A stretch of 64,000 nucleotides of DNA from assembly GCA_963705525.1 (NCBI GenBank), contig CAVPJW010000002.1, forward strand, positions 1,364,001-1,428,000. Direction: 5' to 3'. This stretch comes from CAVPJW01 sp963705525 (GTDB lineage Bacteria > Acidobacteriota > Vicinamibacteria > Vicinamibacterales > CAVPJW01). The notes beneath the pieces were generated by a model that was not told where the DNA came from, did not search any database, and was given only the letters and a program-made list of their open reading frames with translations. Each line of letters opens with the position of its first letter. The stretch's first letter is position 1. Shown piece after piece: positions 44,029-52,503 of the stretch. The translations under genes were made by a program, and so were the position numbers.

Positions 44029-46494
44029 TCAGATGTGCGCGGTCAATTCCTGCCGCCACTTCCCTCCCGAATCGAGCCACGAGAGCAGCACGTCGGGCGT
44101 CACCGGTGCGCGACGGAACGCCTCGTCGCCGACGGCGTCCCGGATCGCCGCAAGCACCGAGCCGAAGCCCGCACCCACGGGCGGCTCGCCCACTCCACGC
44201 GCACCGACCGGCGTTTCCGGATCGGGAATGTCGAGCGCGTCGAAGCGCATCCCGCTCGCCGGGTATTCAAGGATCGTCGGCGGCTTGTTGTAATGGAACC
44301 GCTTCGCCAGCGCGAGGCCGTAGTGCTGATCGTAGACGAGCTTCTGCGTGAGTGCGTGACCGATGCCCTGCGAGCCGCCTCCGAGGATCTGACCGCCGAG
44401 ACCGCGAGGATGCAGCACCGTTCCGACATCGCCGACAGCGGTGTATTCGATGAGCTCGATGTGTCCCGTCTCCACGTCGACCTCGACCTCTGCAAAACCA
44501 ACGACGTACGAGTGTGATTCGCCGTCGTGCGGGTAGTTGTCCTTGGCGACGCCCATGAGGCCGAGGCCCGCCAGCGCGGTCGCCGACGTCCGGGTAATCG
44601 CATTGATGTCGGCCGGCAGCTCGTGACCGTCGTACTTGCCGCCGAGCGCAATGGCGCGGGTCGCCGCCTGCGCGAATGTCATCCCGCGTCCCGGACTCCC
44701 CCGTCGAAACACGCGCTCGTTCGCGACGTCGTAGTCCGCGGGATTCCCGCCGAGATCCTTCGCGGCAATCTCTCTGAGCTTCTGCAGCGCGTCGTTCGCG
44801 CCTGCGTAGATGGCGCGCGTCGCCGCCTGCGCGGTCTGGCTGCCGTCGGACGTGCAGGTGTACGGCAGGTGCTTCCCTGTATCGCCCCAGACGACCTCGA
44901 CCCTCTCCCACGGCATCGCGAGCACCTCGGGCGCCACGCGCGCTGTGTCACTCACGGAATGCGTGCCGTGATTGCCCACTCCCGTGTGCACGTACAACTT
45001 TCCGTCGGGCTTAATGAGCATCAGCCCGTCGTACCCGATCGAGTAGCCGCCGATGTACGGACTGACCGAGATGCCGACGCCTCGAGCCTTGGTGCCCTTG
45101 CGCTGACCGCTCCGCGCCTTTCGCTCGTCCCACTTGAAGAGCTCGGCGCCTCGATCGATCGCTTCGCGGACGAATGCGCTGGTCGTGTAGCTGCGCTTGC
45201 CTTCCTTGTTCGGCGGCCCGAAGTTGGCTTTGCCGGCCGGCGCGTTCAGGCGATGCATCTCGACTGGATCGATGCCCAGCTTTCGAGCCGCCTTCGCGAT
45301 GATCGGCTCCATGATCGCGTTCTGCTGCATGCCGCCGGGCGACCGCTGATACGTGCGCGGCGGTGTGTTGGTCAGGACGGAGATACCGCGAAATCGGAGC
45401 GCCAGCGGCTGGTACGCGAGCGAGCAGATGCTCGCCGCCGAATCGTGATCGCCCTGCTTCTCGTAGGGCCCGTTGTCCTGCACGATGAAGAGATCGACGG
45501 CGGTGACGCGGCCGTCCTTTCTGAATCCCGCCTTCACGCGAGCGAAGAGGCCGGCGCGCGCGCGCCCGATGTAGTACTCCTCTTCGCGGCTGATGCGCAT
45601 CATCACCGGCATTCCGGTCTTCTTCGACAGAAGCGCCGGGATGATTGACGTGTGCGCGCTGGGAATCTTGCTGCCGAAGCCACCGCCCGTGTATTCGCTG
45701 ATGACGACCACCTGCGACGGATCGATGTTGAGCCAGCCCGCGATCGAGCCGACCGTCCACTGCACGCTCTGCGTGGAGCAGTGAACGTACACCTTGCCGT
45801 TCCGCCAGTACGCCATCGCCGTGCGGCTCTCGAGCGGCTGATGGCTCGAGCCCTGCGTGATGAACGTCTCGTCGAGGACGAGATCGGCCTGCTTGAAGCC
45901 GGCGTCGAGATCGCCGTACTCCCAGTGATCGCCGAACTCACCCGTTGGAAGGTGGCCATCTGTTGCAGCGGCAAAATCCTGTTCGGTCCATTTGACCGTC
46001 TTCACCGCACCGCCCACGTACGCGTTGCCCTCGAGCCGCGCGTTCGGACCGTCGGGCCGCAGGCTGACGAGCGGATCCACCACGAACGGCAGCTCTTCGA
46101 GATCGAGCTGAATCGTGTCAATGGCGTTCGCCGCCGTCACTTCGTCGACTGCCGCCACAGCGAGAATCGGTTCGCCCTGGTACACCGGCTCGTTGGTCAG
46201 CGCCACTTCGGGCTTCAGCGTCACGCCCTGTTCGCTCTGGCTGCCCTCGAACGTGCCCTCGGTCTTCTGCACGGGCACTTCGTCCGCCGTCAGAATGGCT
46301 TTCACCCCGGGCATGGCGAGGGCAGCGCGCGTGTCGATGGCGCGCACGCGACAATGCGGCATCGGGCTCAGGAGCAGCTTGCAGAAGAGCATGCCGTCGG
46401 CGCGGTAGTCTTCCGCATATTTCGCGCGGCCGGTGACCTTGGCCACGAGATCGGGCGTCGTGTAGTTCTTGCCTATCAGCTTGTGATCAGCCAC
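44029..46494 (-). CDS. Molybdopterin-binding large subunit of a xanthine dehydrogenase / aldehyde oxidase-family enzyme
   Basis: A GTG at 46494 follows GGGAGG and removes an unconserved 38-residue extension. The 821-aa protein has the CoxL/XdhB architecture: IGKNYTTPDLVAKVTGRAKYAEDYRADGMLFCKLLLSPMPH, then LESRTAMAYW, YTGGGFGSKI, NTPPRTYQRSPGGMQ, and VHTGVGNHGTHSVSDTARV. Near the C-terminus is ETPVGARGVGEPPVGAGFGSVLAAI with the catalytic Glu in GVGE. Such subunits hydroxylate aldehydes or N-heterocycles with a molybdenum-cytosine-dinucleotide cofactor and need a 2Fe-2S subunit, and often an FAD subunit, neither of which is beside it. The gene upstream is divergent, so the partners must be elsewhere. 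There is no Tat signal. Confidence 0.88.
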   Translation of the reverse strand: MADHKLIGKNYTTPDLVAKVTGRAKYAEDYRADGMLFCKLLLSPMPHCRVRAIDTRAALAMPGVKAILTADEVPVQKTEGTFEGSQSEQGVTLKPEVALTNEPVYQGEPILAVAAVDEVTAANAIDTIQLDLEELPFVVDPLVSLRPDGPNARLEGNAYVGGAVKTVKWTEQDFAAATDGHLPTGEFGDHWEYGDLDAGFKQADLVLDETFITQGSSHQPLESRTAMAYWRNGKVYVHCSTQSVQWTVGSIAGWLNIDPSQVVVISEYTGGGFGSKIPSAHTSIIPALLSKKTGMPVMMRISREEEYYIGRARAGLFARVKAGFRKDGRVTAVDLFIVQDNGPYEKQGDHDSAASICSLAYQPLALRFRGISVLTNTPPRTYQRSPGGMQQNAIMEPIIAKAARKLGIDPVEMHRLNAPAGKANFGPPNKEGKRSYTTSAFVREAIDRGAELFKWDERKARSGQRKGTKARGVGISVSPYIGGYSIGYDGLMLIKPDGKLYVHTGVGNHGTHSVSDTARVAPEVLAMPWERVEVVWGDTGKHLPYTCTSDGSQTAQAATRAIYAGANDALQKLREIAAKDLGGNPADYDVANERVFRRGSPGRGMTFAQAATRAIALGGKYDGHELPADINAITRTSATALAGLGLMGVAKDNYPHDGESHSYVVGFAEVEVDVETGHIELIEYTAVGDVGTVLHPRGLGGQILGGGSQGIGHALTQKLVYDQHYGLALAKRFHYNKPPTILEYPASGMRFDALDIPDPETPVGARGVGEPPVGAGFGSVLAAIRDAVGDEAFRRAPVTPDVLLSWLDSGGKWRQELTAHI

Positions 46495-46639
46495 AGGGGC
46501 CTCCCGCGGACGAGCCAGCGGTCTATGGAATCTGTGCGGCTTGATTGTAGCCCGGCATGTCGAACAGGTGAAGATGTCCTTCTTCGAGCGGCCGGGTTTG
46601 CGGAGCATCGGCCAAGGGGGCTACTATCGGCCGCCACGG

Positions 46640-49552
46640 ATGATCGGACAGACCGTCTCTCATTACCGGATACTCGAGAAACTCGGCGGCGGCGGGATGG
46701 GGGTCGTGTACCGGGCCGAGGACGTGCGGCTCGGCCGACAGGTGGCGGTCAAGTTTTTGCCCGCCGAGCTGTCGCACGATCCGCAGGCGCTCGAGCGGTT
46801 CCATCGCGAGGCTCGCGTCGCGTCGTCGCTCAATCACCCCCACATCTGCACGCTTCATGACATCGGCGAGCACGACGGTCAGCAGTTCATCGTCATGGAG
46901 CTGCTCGACGGGCAGACGCTGAAGCACAAGATCGGCGGGCGGCCGCTTGCCACAGAGGACATCCTTGACCTCGGCACGCAGATCGCCGACGCGCTGGATG
47001 CGGCGCACACAAGCGGTATCGTTCACCGCGATATCAAGCCTGCGAACATCTTCGTCACGCGCCGCGGGCAAGCCAAAGTGCTCGACTTCGGTCTCGCGAA
47101 GCTCACTGGCCCTCACCGAGGTCCACAGGTTGATGCCTCAGCGGCGACGCAGCTGGTTGAAGACGATCTCACCAGCCCGGGCACGACGATGGGAACGGTG
47201 GCCTACATGTCGCCGGAGCAGGCGCGCGGGCAGGACATCGATGCACGGACCGATCTCTTCTCGTTCGGCGTGGTGCTCTACGAGATGGCGACCGGGAGTC
47301 TCCCGTTCAAGGGCACGACGTCAGCTGTCATTTTCGAGGGAATTCTGACGAAAGCGCCGGTGTCCCCGGTGCGACTCAATCCCGACGTGCCGGTCGAACT
47401 GGAACGCATCATCAACAAGGCGCTCGAGAAGGATCGCGGGCTGCGCTATCAGGTTGCGGCCGAGATGCTCGCCGATCTCAAGCGCCTGCGACGCGACACG
47501 AGTTCGGACCGCTCGGTCGTCGGATCCGAGCCAGACCATCCAGTCGCGGCCGCCTCGACGCCGGCAGCACAGCCTGCCGTATCGACCGCGACAGCCCAGG
47601 CCCTTGCGGCGCCGACCCCGGCGTCCGGCACCAGTGTCCGTCCGAGTGGAAGGCGCACGGCGTACCTCACCATCGGCTCCATCGCGGTTGTTGCAGCGGC
47701 CGTCGGAGCGTTTCTCTTTCTCCGGTCGTCTCAAGCGCCGGCCCTCACCGAGCGCGATACGATACTGGTGACCGACTTCACCAACACGACCGGCGACGCC
47801 GTATTCGATGACACGTTGAAGCAGGCACTGGCCGTTAACCTGAGCCAGTCGCCGTTTCTGAATCTGGTGCCGGACTCAAAAGTCCGGGAAACGCTCGGGC
47901 AGATGAATCGATCGCCCGATGAGCGCGTCACGCGCGTCGTCGGACGTGAGGTGTGTCAGCGCGAGCAGGCCAAGGCCATGCTGTCGGGCACCATCGCCAG
48001 TTTGGGCAACACCTACGCGATCACGCTCGAGGCGACGAACTGCCTGACGGGCGACACGATCGCGCGCGAGCAAGTCGAGGCGCGGAGCAAAGAAGGTGTG
48101 CTCGATTCGCTCGGATCGGCCGCCTCACAAATGCGTAGCCACCTTGGCGAGTCGCTCAGCTCGATCAAGCAGCTCGATGCGCCGATTGAGCGCGCCACCA
48201 CATCGTCGCTCGAGGCGCTCAAGGCTTACAGCCTTGGCGTCGCCGAGCGCACGCGTGGCGCTGAACCTGAATCGGTCAGGTTCTTCAAGCATGCGGTCGA
48301 GATCGACCCCAACTTTGCCCTGGCCCACGCACGGCTTGGAGTGGTGTACGAAAACCTTGGAGAAAACAGGTTGGGACGCGAACACAAGACCAAGGCGTTC
48401 GAGCTTCGCGATCGCGTGAGCGAACGCGAGAAGCTCTATATCACGGGCCACTACTACATGGGCGTCAAGCGGGATTGGAGCAAGGCCATGGATACGTACG
48501 AGCTTTGGAAAAAAACGTATCCACGTGACTCCGTTCCGTACGGCAACCTTGCGATCATGTATTACAGGCTCGGCCAGCTGGAAAAGAGCCTGCAAGAAAG
48601 CCAAGCCGAACTTCGAGTCGCGCCGGCGGAATCGCTCTCTTACCTGCACAACGCCCTAGCCTACATGGTGGTGGGGCGCTTCGACGAAGCGCTTGCCTCG
48701 ACCCGGCAGGCCATCAATCGGCACGTCGACAGCGACAACATCCACGTCACGCAGTATCAGATTGCCTGGTTCCAGGGCGATCGGGCCGCGATGGAGCGAG
48801 AGGTCCTCGGCGCCCGCGGGAAAAGCACAGAAATCGACATGACCTGGAATGAAGCCGTTGCCGCACGCTCGGAAGGACGGCTTGGTGACATGCGGCGTCT
48901 GGCCGACAAGGCGGCGAGTCTGGCACAGCAGGCAGGGTTAACCCAGGTTGCCGGGGAATATTTTGGCGTGCTCGCGATTCTGGAGGGAGCGCTTTTCAAC
49001 CGCACTCAGGCGCTCGAAGCGGTCGGGCGCGCACGGAAGCTGGGGAGTGATGACGCCACCGGACCGATTCCGATGGCGCTCGCGCTCACGGGAGACCATC
49101 GCAGCGCCGAGTCAATGGCCGTCAAGATCTCACAGGATTTTCCCAGTGCCACTCTAATCCAGCAAGGAGATCTCCCGGAGCTAAGAGCCGTCATCGCGAT
49201 CAACCAGCGGAACTACGCGCAGGCCATTCAGGAGCTGGAAACCTCGCGGCCATACGAGCTCGGGATGAGCCGACTCACGATTCTGCTGCGTGCACGGGCG
49301 CTGTTGGGCGCAAAGCAACCGCAGGACGCGCTCGTCGAGCTCCGAAAGCTGCTCGACCGACCCGTGGTGGCCAAGCTGAACGCCACGTACGATCTCGCGA
49401 TGCTCGAATACGCCCGCGCGACGGCCCAGGCTGGCGACCTCGCCGCGAGCCGGAAGGCGTATCAGGATTTGTTCGGACTCTGGAAAGACGCGGATCCGGA
49501 CTTTGCGCTCTTACAGACGGCAAAAGCAGAGTACGCGCGGCTTGGAACTTAG
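46640..49552 (+). CDS. Membrane-bound Ser/Thr protein kinase with extracytoplasmic TPR domain
   Basis: ATG 46640 starts the kinase domain directly (MIGQTVSHYRILEKLGGGGMGVVYRAEDVRLGRQVAVKFL, Lys38). Catalytic HRDIKPANIF is near residue 130, followed by DFGLAKL and the activation end GTVAYMSPEQARG. A Pro/Ala-rich juxtamembrane stretch precedes a helix (TIGSIAVVAAAVGAFLFL, near residue 345). Outside are a FlgO-like alpha/beta domain (ILVTDFTNTTGDAVFDDTLKQALAVNLSQSPFLNLVPDSKV) and about ten TPR units. This Hanks-type design is strongly expanded in Acidobacteriota. All kinase residues are present, so it should be active; the ligand is unknown. Confidence 0.9.
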   Translation: MIGQTVSHYRILEKLGGGGMGVVYRAEDVRLGRQVAVKFLPAELSHDPQALERFHREARVASSLNHPHICTLHDIGEHDGQQFIVMELLDGQTLKHKIGGRPLATEDILDLGTQIADALDAAHTSGIVHRDIKPANIFVTRRGQAKVLDFGLAKLTGPHRGPQVDASAATQLVEDDLTSPGTTMGTVAYMSPEQARGQDIDARTDLFSFGVVLYEMATGSLPFKGTTSAVIFEGILTKAPVSPVRLNPDVPVELERIINKALEKDRGLRYQVAAEMLADLKRLRRDTSSDRSVVGSEPDHPVAAASTPAAQPAVSTATAQALAAPTPASGTSVRPSGRRTAYLTIGSIAVVAAAVGAFLFLRSSQAPALTERDTILVTDFTNTTGDAVFDDTLKQALAVNLSQSPFLNLVPDSKVRETLGQMNRSPDERVTRVVGREVCQREQAKAMLSGTIASLGNTYAITLEATNCLTGDTIAREQVEARSKEGVLDSLGSAASQMRSHLGESLSSIKQLDAPIERATTSSLEALKAYSLGVAERTRGAEPESVRFFKHAVEIDPNFALAHARLGVVYENLGENRLGREHKTKAFELRDRVSEREKLYITGHYYMGVKRDWSKAMDTYELWKKTYPRDSVPYGNLAIMYYRLGQLEKSLQESQAELRVAPAESLSYLHNALAYMVVGRFDEALASTRQAINRHVDSDNIHVTQYQIAWFQGDRAAMEREVLGARGKSTEIDMTWNEAVAARSEGRLGDMRRLADKAASLAQQAGLTQVAGEYFGVLAILEGALFNRTQALEAVGRARKLGSDDATGPIPMALALTGDHRSAESMAVKISQDFPSATLIQQGDLPELRAVIAINQRNYAQAIQELETSRPYELGMSRLTILLRARALLGAKQPQDALVELRKLLDRPVVAKLNATYDLAMLEYARATAQAGDLAASRKAYQDLFGLWKDADPDFALLQTAKAEYARLGT

Positions 49553-49566
49553 AGAGAAAAAGGCTG

Positions 49567-49703
49567 TCAGTTCTTGGTTCTTGGTACTTTAGTTCTTAGG
49601 CTGATAGCTGAGCCTCGCACTAAGTACTCCGGACTAGGAACTCGCACTAAGAACTAACCCCTAAGAACTAAGCACTTTCACGCGTCTCAGTTCTTAGTTC
49701 GTC
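49567..49703. repeat. Stuttering inverted-repeat element, unit AGTTCTTAG/CTAAGAACT
   Basis: The whole gap between the convergent kinase-TPR and small exported-protein genes is made of repeated words. The left arm (49569-49600) has CAGTTCTTGGTTCTTGG and TAGTTCTTAGG. The right arm (49615-49675) has the complements ACTAAGTACT, ACTAAGAACT and CCTAAGAACTAAGCA. A further GTTCTTAGTTC follows at 49688. The stop codon of the exported-protein gene (TAA, in AACTAAGAACT on the minus strand) is part of a repeat word. The RNA of either strand would form a long imperfect hairpin. It may serve as a bidirectional terminator; that is inference. Confidence 0.75.
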
Positions 49704-50296
49704 TCTTTACTCTCTTTCGGCGGACTGATCATGACGTGCGCCCCCGCCGTGCCCGGGAACATCAGCCACGGGCCGCCGGGTACCGGCTTGGTGGGCAAAC
49801 CGCTCGACTCTGCCGTCGCGAACGGCGTGTACAGCACCCAGCGGAGATATGGATCGATCACCTTTCCCGTCGCAGCGTCGTATCCTTTGCCTGTGAGCAC
49901 GTAGAGCGTCCGGGGCTCGCGGGACATCGCGAGCTTGCCGTCTTCGATTTCCTTCCACCGGAACTTGTCGCGATCCGGTCCCTTGACACCTTGCGCCACC
50001 AGCTCCCGGCCGCGCGCCATGTAAGGCTCGAGATCTTTGTGATAGCAGGCCACGCTAAACGTCTCGTCGCCCGGCTTGTCGGCCAGGCAGATCAGATCGT
50101 TGGTGCCCTTGCGCAGCGTGACGAGTGCACCGGCCGCATCGTACCCGAGCACGGTGGCGTCCGCGCGTCGATCTTCCGGAGCCGCCTGGATGGCCGACGC
50201 GATCTGCTGATCGGCCGGCGCGACGGTCGTCGTGGTCGCCGCGCTTGATTGTGCGAGAAGTCCCATCAAGAGAATGCCAATCGTCTGCATGTCCAT
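49694..50296 (-). CDS. Exported protein of unknown function, 200 aa
   Basis: The ATG at 50296 lies just after AGGGGAG, seven bases after the S9 peptidase stop, so the two genes are co-transcribed. The signal peptide is short (MDMQTIGILLMGLLAQSSA). The mature protein reads ADQQIASAIQAAPEDRRADATVLGYDAAGALVTLRKGTNDLICLADKPGDETFSVACYHKDLEPYMARGREL. It continues with a region of two Gly-rich turns (VLTGKGYDAATGKVIDPYLRWVLYTPFATAESSGLPTKPVPGGPWLMFPGTAGAHVMISPP). I recognise no family name; comparable secreted proteins are common in Acidobacteriota. The two Cys may form a disulfide. The stop codon is embedded in the stuttering repeat. Confidence 0.65.
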   Translation of the reverse strand: MDMQTIGILLMGLLAQSSAATTTTVAPADQQIASAIQAAPEDRRADATVLGYDAAGALVTLRKGTNDLICLADKPGDETFSVACYHKDLEPYMARGRELVAQGVKGPDRDKFRWKEIEDGKLAMSREPRTLYVLTGKGYDAATGKVIDPYLRWVLYTPFATAESSGLPTKPVPGGPWLMFPGTAGAHVMISPPKESKETN

Positions 50297-50303
50297 GTCT
50301 CCC

Positions 50304-52355
50304 CTACGGCTGTTCCTTGGCTTGCGTTGATGTCGTCTCCCGGAAGTGGTCGTCGATCCACCCGATCCAGCGCCGCTGCACGTCGCGCATCCGCACCGGA
50401 TCCTGCGCATTGTGGCCCACGATCGGATAGGCAATGAACTTCGTCGGCACATTATTATCACGGAGCGCGTGGTACAGCTTGAACGACTGCGTGGGCGTGA
50501 CGCGAAAGTCGCGGGTATTCGTCATCACCAACGTCGGCGTCGTGATCTTCGCCGCGTACGTGATCGGCGCCTGCTCGATGTACGACTGCATCCGCTTCGC
50601 ATCGGTCCAGGGCGATCCGCCAAACGCCGCACCCCGTCGGACGTTCGCGTCCCCAAGATTGTACTGATCGAGCCAGTCGGTCACGGCGGCTCCCGCGACG
50701 GCCACGCGCCAGCCGGGATAATGGCCCAGCAGCCACGTTGTCATGTAGCCGCCGTATGACCAGCCGGACACGGCGATTCGGCTCGTGTCCACAAATCCCT
50801 TGGCTTTAACCGCGTCGATTCCCGCCATGACATCACGACCCGGACCGGCCCCCGCGTCGTTGACGATGGCGCGCTGATACGCGTTGCCGATCTGATCGCT
50901 GCCGCGGTAGTTGGGCTGGAAGACAACCCACCCCTTCGCCGCCATCAGCTGTGCATTCGCGCCAAAGGTCTCGAGCGACGCCGCACGCGGCCCGCCGTGG
51001 ATCACGAGGACGAGCGGATACTTCTGCGACGCGGAGAAATCCGGCGGATACGTGAGCGTGCCGTTGTGCGTGAACCCGTCAGACTGCCAGGTCACCACTT
51101 CCGTCTTCCCGAGCGCAAGCGACGCGACCTCCGTATTGAGATCCGTCAGCCGCTTCGGCGTCGCCGAGGCCGACGCCATGTAGTAGAGCTCGGCGGGCCG
51201 CATCGGATCGGTCCCGGTGAATGCAATCGCGCCGTTCCTCCCCACCGTCACATCCACCCAGAAGGCAGACGACGGGCTCGCCGCACCCAAATCGAGTTTG
51301 CGCGCCGAACCGTGCAACGGCTGGAGCCATAGCGACACGCGCGTGTTATCGTTCGCGCCAATCAGGAGCGACTGGCCATCCGGCATCCAGAGCGATCGCG
51401 CCACGTTGCGATCGAGCGCTCGCGTCACGCTTCGTCCATCACCACCAGCGGACGATGCGACATGCACTTCGTTCACGTTCCCGCTGTCGGCGTCTCGTGG
51501 CTTCGAGTACGCGATCTGCGTGCCGTCCGGCGAAAACGCCGGGTAACCCTCGAAGCGCTGCTGTCCCGTCAACCCACGGAACTGGCCGGTCGCTACATCG
51601 AGCAACTGCACCGTCGCCTTGTCACTGTCACCTGAGTGCGGAGTTTCGAGTCGTACAATGGCAATGGAGGCGCCGTCGGGAGACCAGGCCAGCGGCGAGG
51701 CCGGCGAGCCGGGAGGATGATTGATCGGCAGGCTCCACGAGCCCGAGGTCAACCTCCGGGCATCGCCCCCGTCGACTGGCACCAGCCACACGTGAGTCGG
51801 CATCGCCTGTGATTCGATCAGAAAGTCGTCGTTCCCGACTTCGAACGAGTCGTTGAAGCGCTCGGGCCCCGTCTTCTTCTCAGGTTCGTCCTCGGTCGCA
51901 TAGGCGATGGTGCGACCGTCAGGCGACCACGAGAACTGCTGCACACCCTTCGGAGCGGTCGTCAGTTGTCGGGTGTCGCCACCGTTCATTGGCATCAGGA
52001 AAATCTGCGACCGCACAGGCTGGCCGCTTCCGCCCGCGACGTTGGCCAGGAAGGCCAGCTGATCTCCGCCCGGGGAGAATCGGGGATGGCTGATGCTTCG
52101 TCGATCGCGTGTCAAGATGCGGCTCGCACCCGTGCCCACGTCCACGAGCATCAGGTCCGTGTCGTATCGATTCTCATCGTAGTTGGCGCGACCCACGACG
52201 ACCGCGACGGAGGCGCCGTTCGGCGCGATCTGCGGGTCGGATACCCGTACGATGCGCCCAAGATCGTCGAGCGCCATTCGACGCGGCTGCGCCTCCGCCG
52301 TCGACACCAGGAGCGTTGCCAGCGCGAGTGCAGGACTGACCCACGAGCGACCCAT
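50304..52355 (-). CDS. Exported S9-family prolyl oligopeptidase-like peptidase (second of two)
   Basis: ATG 52355 is spaced correctly from AGGAGG; the GTG one codon earlier is less likely. A signal peptide (MGRSWVSPALALATLLVSTAEAQ) precedes a TolB/DPPIV-type propeller (VSDPQIAPNGASVAVVV, SHPRFSPGGDQLAFLANV, QFSWSPDGRTIAYATED, EGYPAFSPDGTQIAYSK). The hydrolase domain has VIHGGPRAASLETFG, the nucleophile RIAVSGWSYGGYMTTWLL, VMTNTRDFRVTP with the Asp, and YPIVGHNAQDP with the His. All catalytic residues are present. It shares layout with the peptidase at 27.5-29.6 kb but differs clearly in sequence, so this is an old duplication. It heads a two-gene operon with the small exported protein. Confidence 0.9.
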   Translation of the reverse strand: MGRSWVSPALALATLLVSTAEAQPRRMALDDLGRIVRVSDPQIAPNGASVAVVVGRANYDENRYDTDLMLVDVGTGASRILTRDRRSISHPRFSPGGDQLAFLANVAGGSGQPVRSQIFLMPMNGGDTRQLTTAPKGVQQFSWSPDGRTIAYATEDEPEKKTGPERFNDSFEVGNDDFLIESQAMPTHVWLVPVDGGDARRLTSGSWSLPINHPPGSPASPLAWSPDGASIAIVRLETPHSGDSDKATVQLLDVATGQFRGLTGQQRFEGYPAFSPDGTQIAYSKPRDADSGNVNEVHVASSAGGDGRSVTRALDRNVARSLWMPDGQSLLIGANDNTRVSLWLQPLHGSARKLDLGAASPSSAFWVDVTVGRNGAIAFTGTDPMRPAELYYMASASATPKRLTDLNTEVASLALGKTEVVTWQSDGFTHNGTLTYPPDFSASQKYPLVLVIHGGPRAASLETFGANAQLMAAKGWVVFQPNYRGSDQIGNAYQRAIVNDAGAGPGRDVMAGIDAVKAKGFVDTSRIAVSGWSYGGYMTTWLLGHYPGWRVAVAGAAVTDWLDQYNLGDANVRRGAAFGGSPWTDAKRMQSYIEQAPITYAAKITTPTLVMTNTRDFRVTPTQSFKLYHALRDNNVPTKFIAYPIVGHNAQDPVRMRDVQRRWIGWIDDHFRETTSTQAKEQP

Positions 52356-52424
52356 CACTCACCTCCTCACTGTCGGTGGCCGCATTGTAGCAGGGACCGG
52401 CGCCCGCCAAGCCGACCGCTGGTG

Positions 52425-52430
52425 TAGACT
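52425..52430 (+). promoter_or_regulatory. Possible -10 box (TAGACT) upstream of the PQQ dehydrogenase gene
   Basis: GGTG-TAGACT-GACATC resembles GATG-TACACT-GACTGACATC at 59767-59785 before the TPR gene. The two upstream regions share the downstream word GACATC, which may be a common promoter-proximal element. No clear -35 box. Weak. Confidence 0.2.
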
Positions 52431-52503
52431 GACATCCATTACACCTCTGATATTGACGGCCGCCGTGACATCCGAGCCGCCGTCGCACACCTGGAGTCCT
52501 TAC

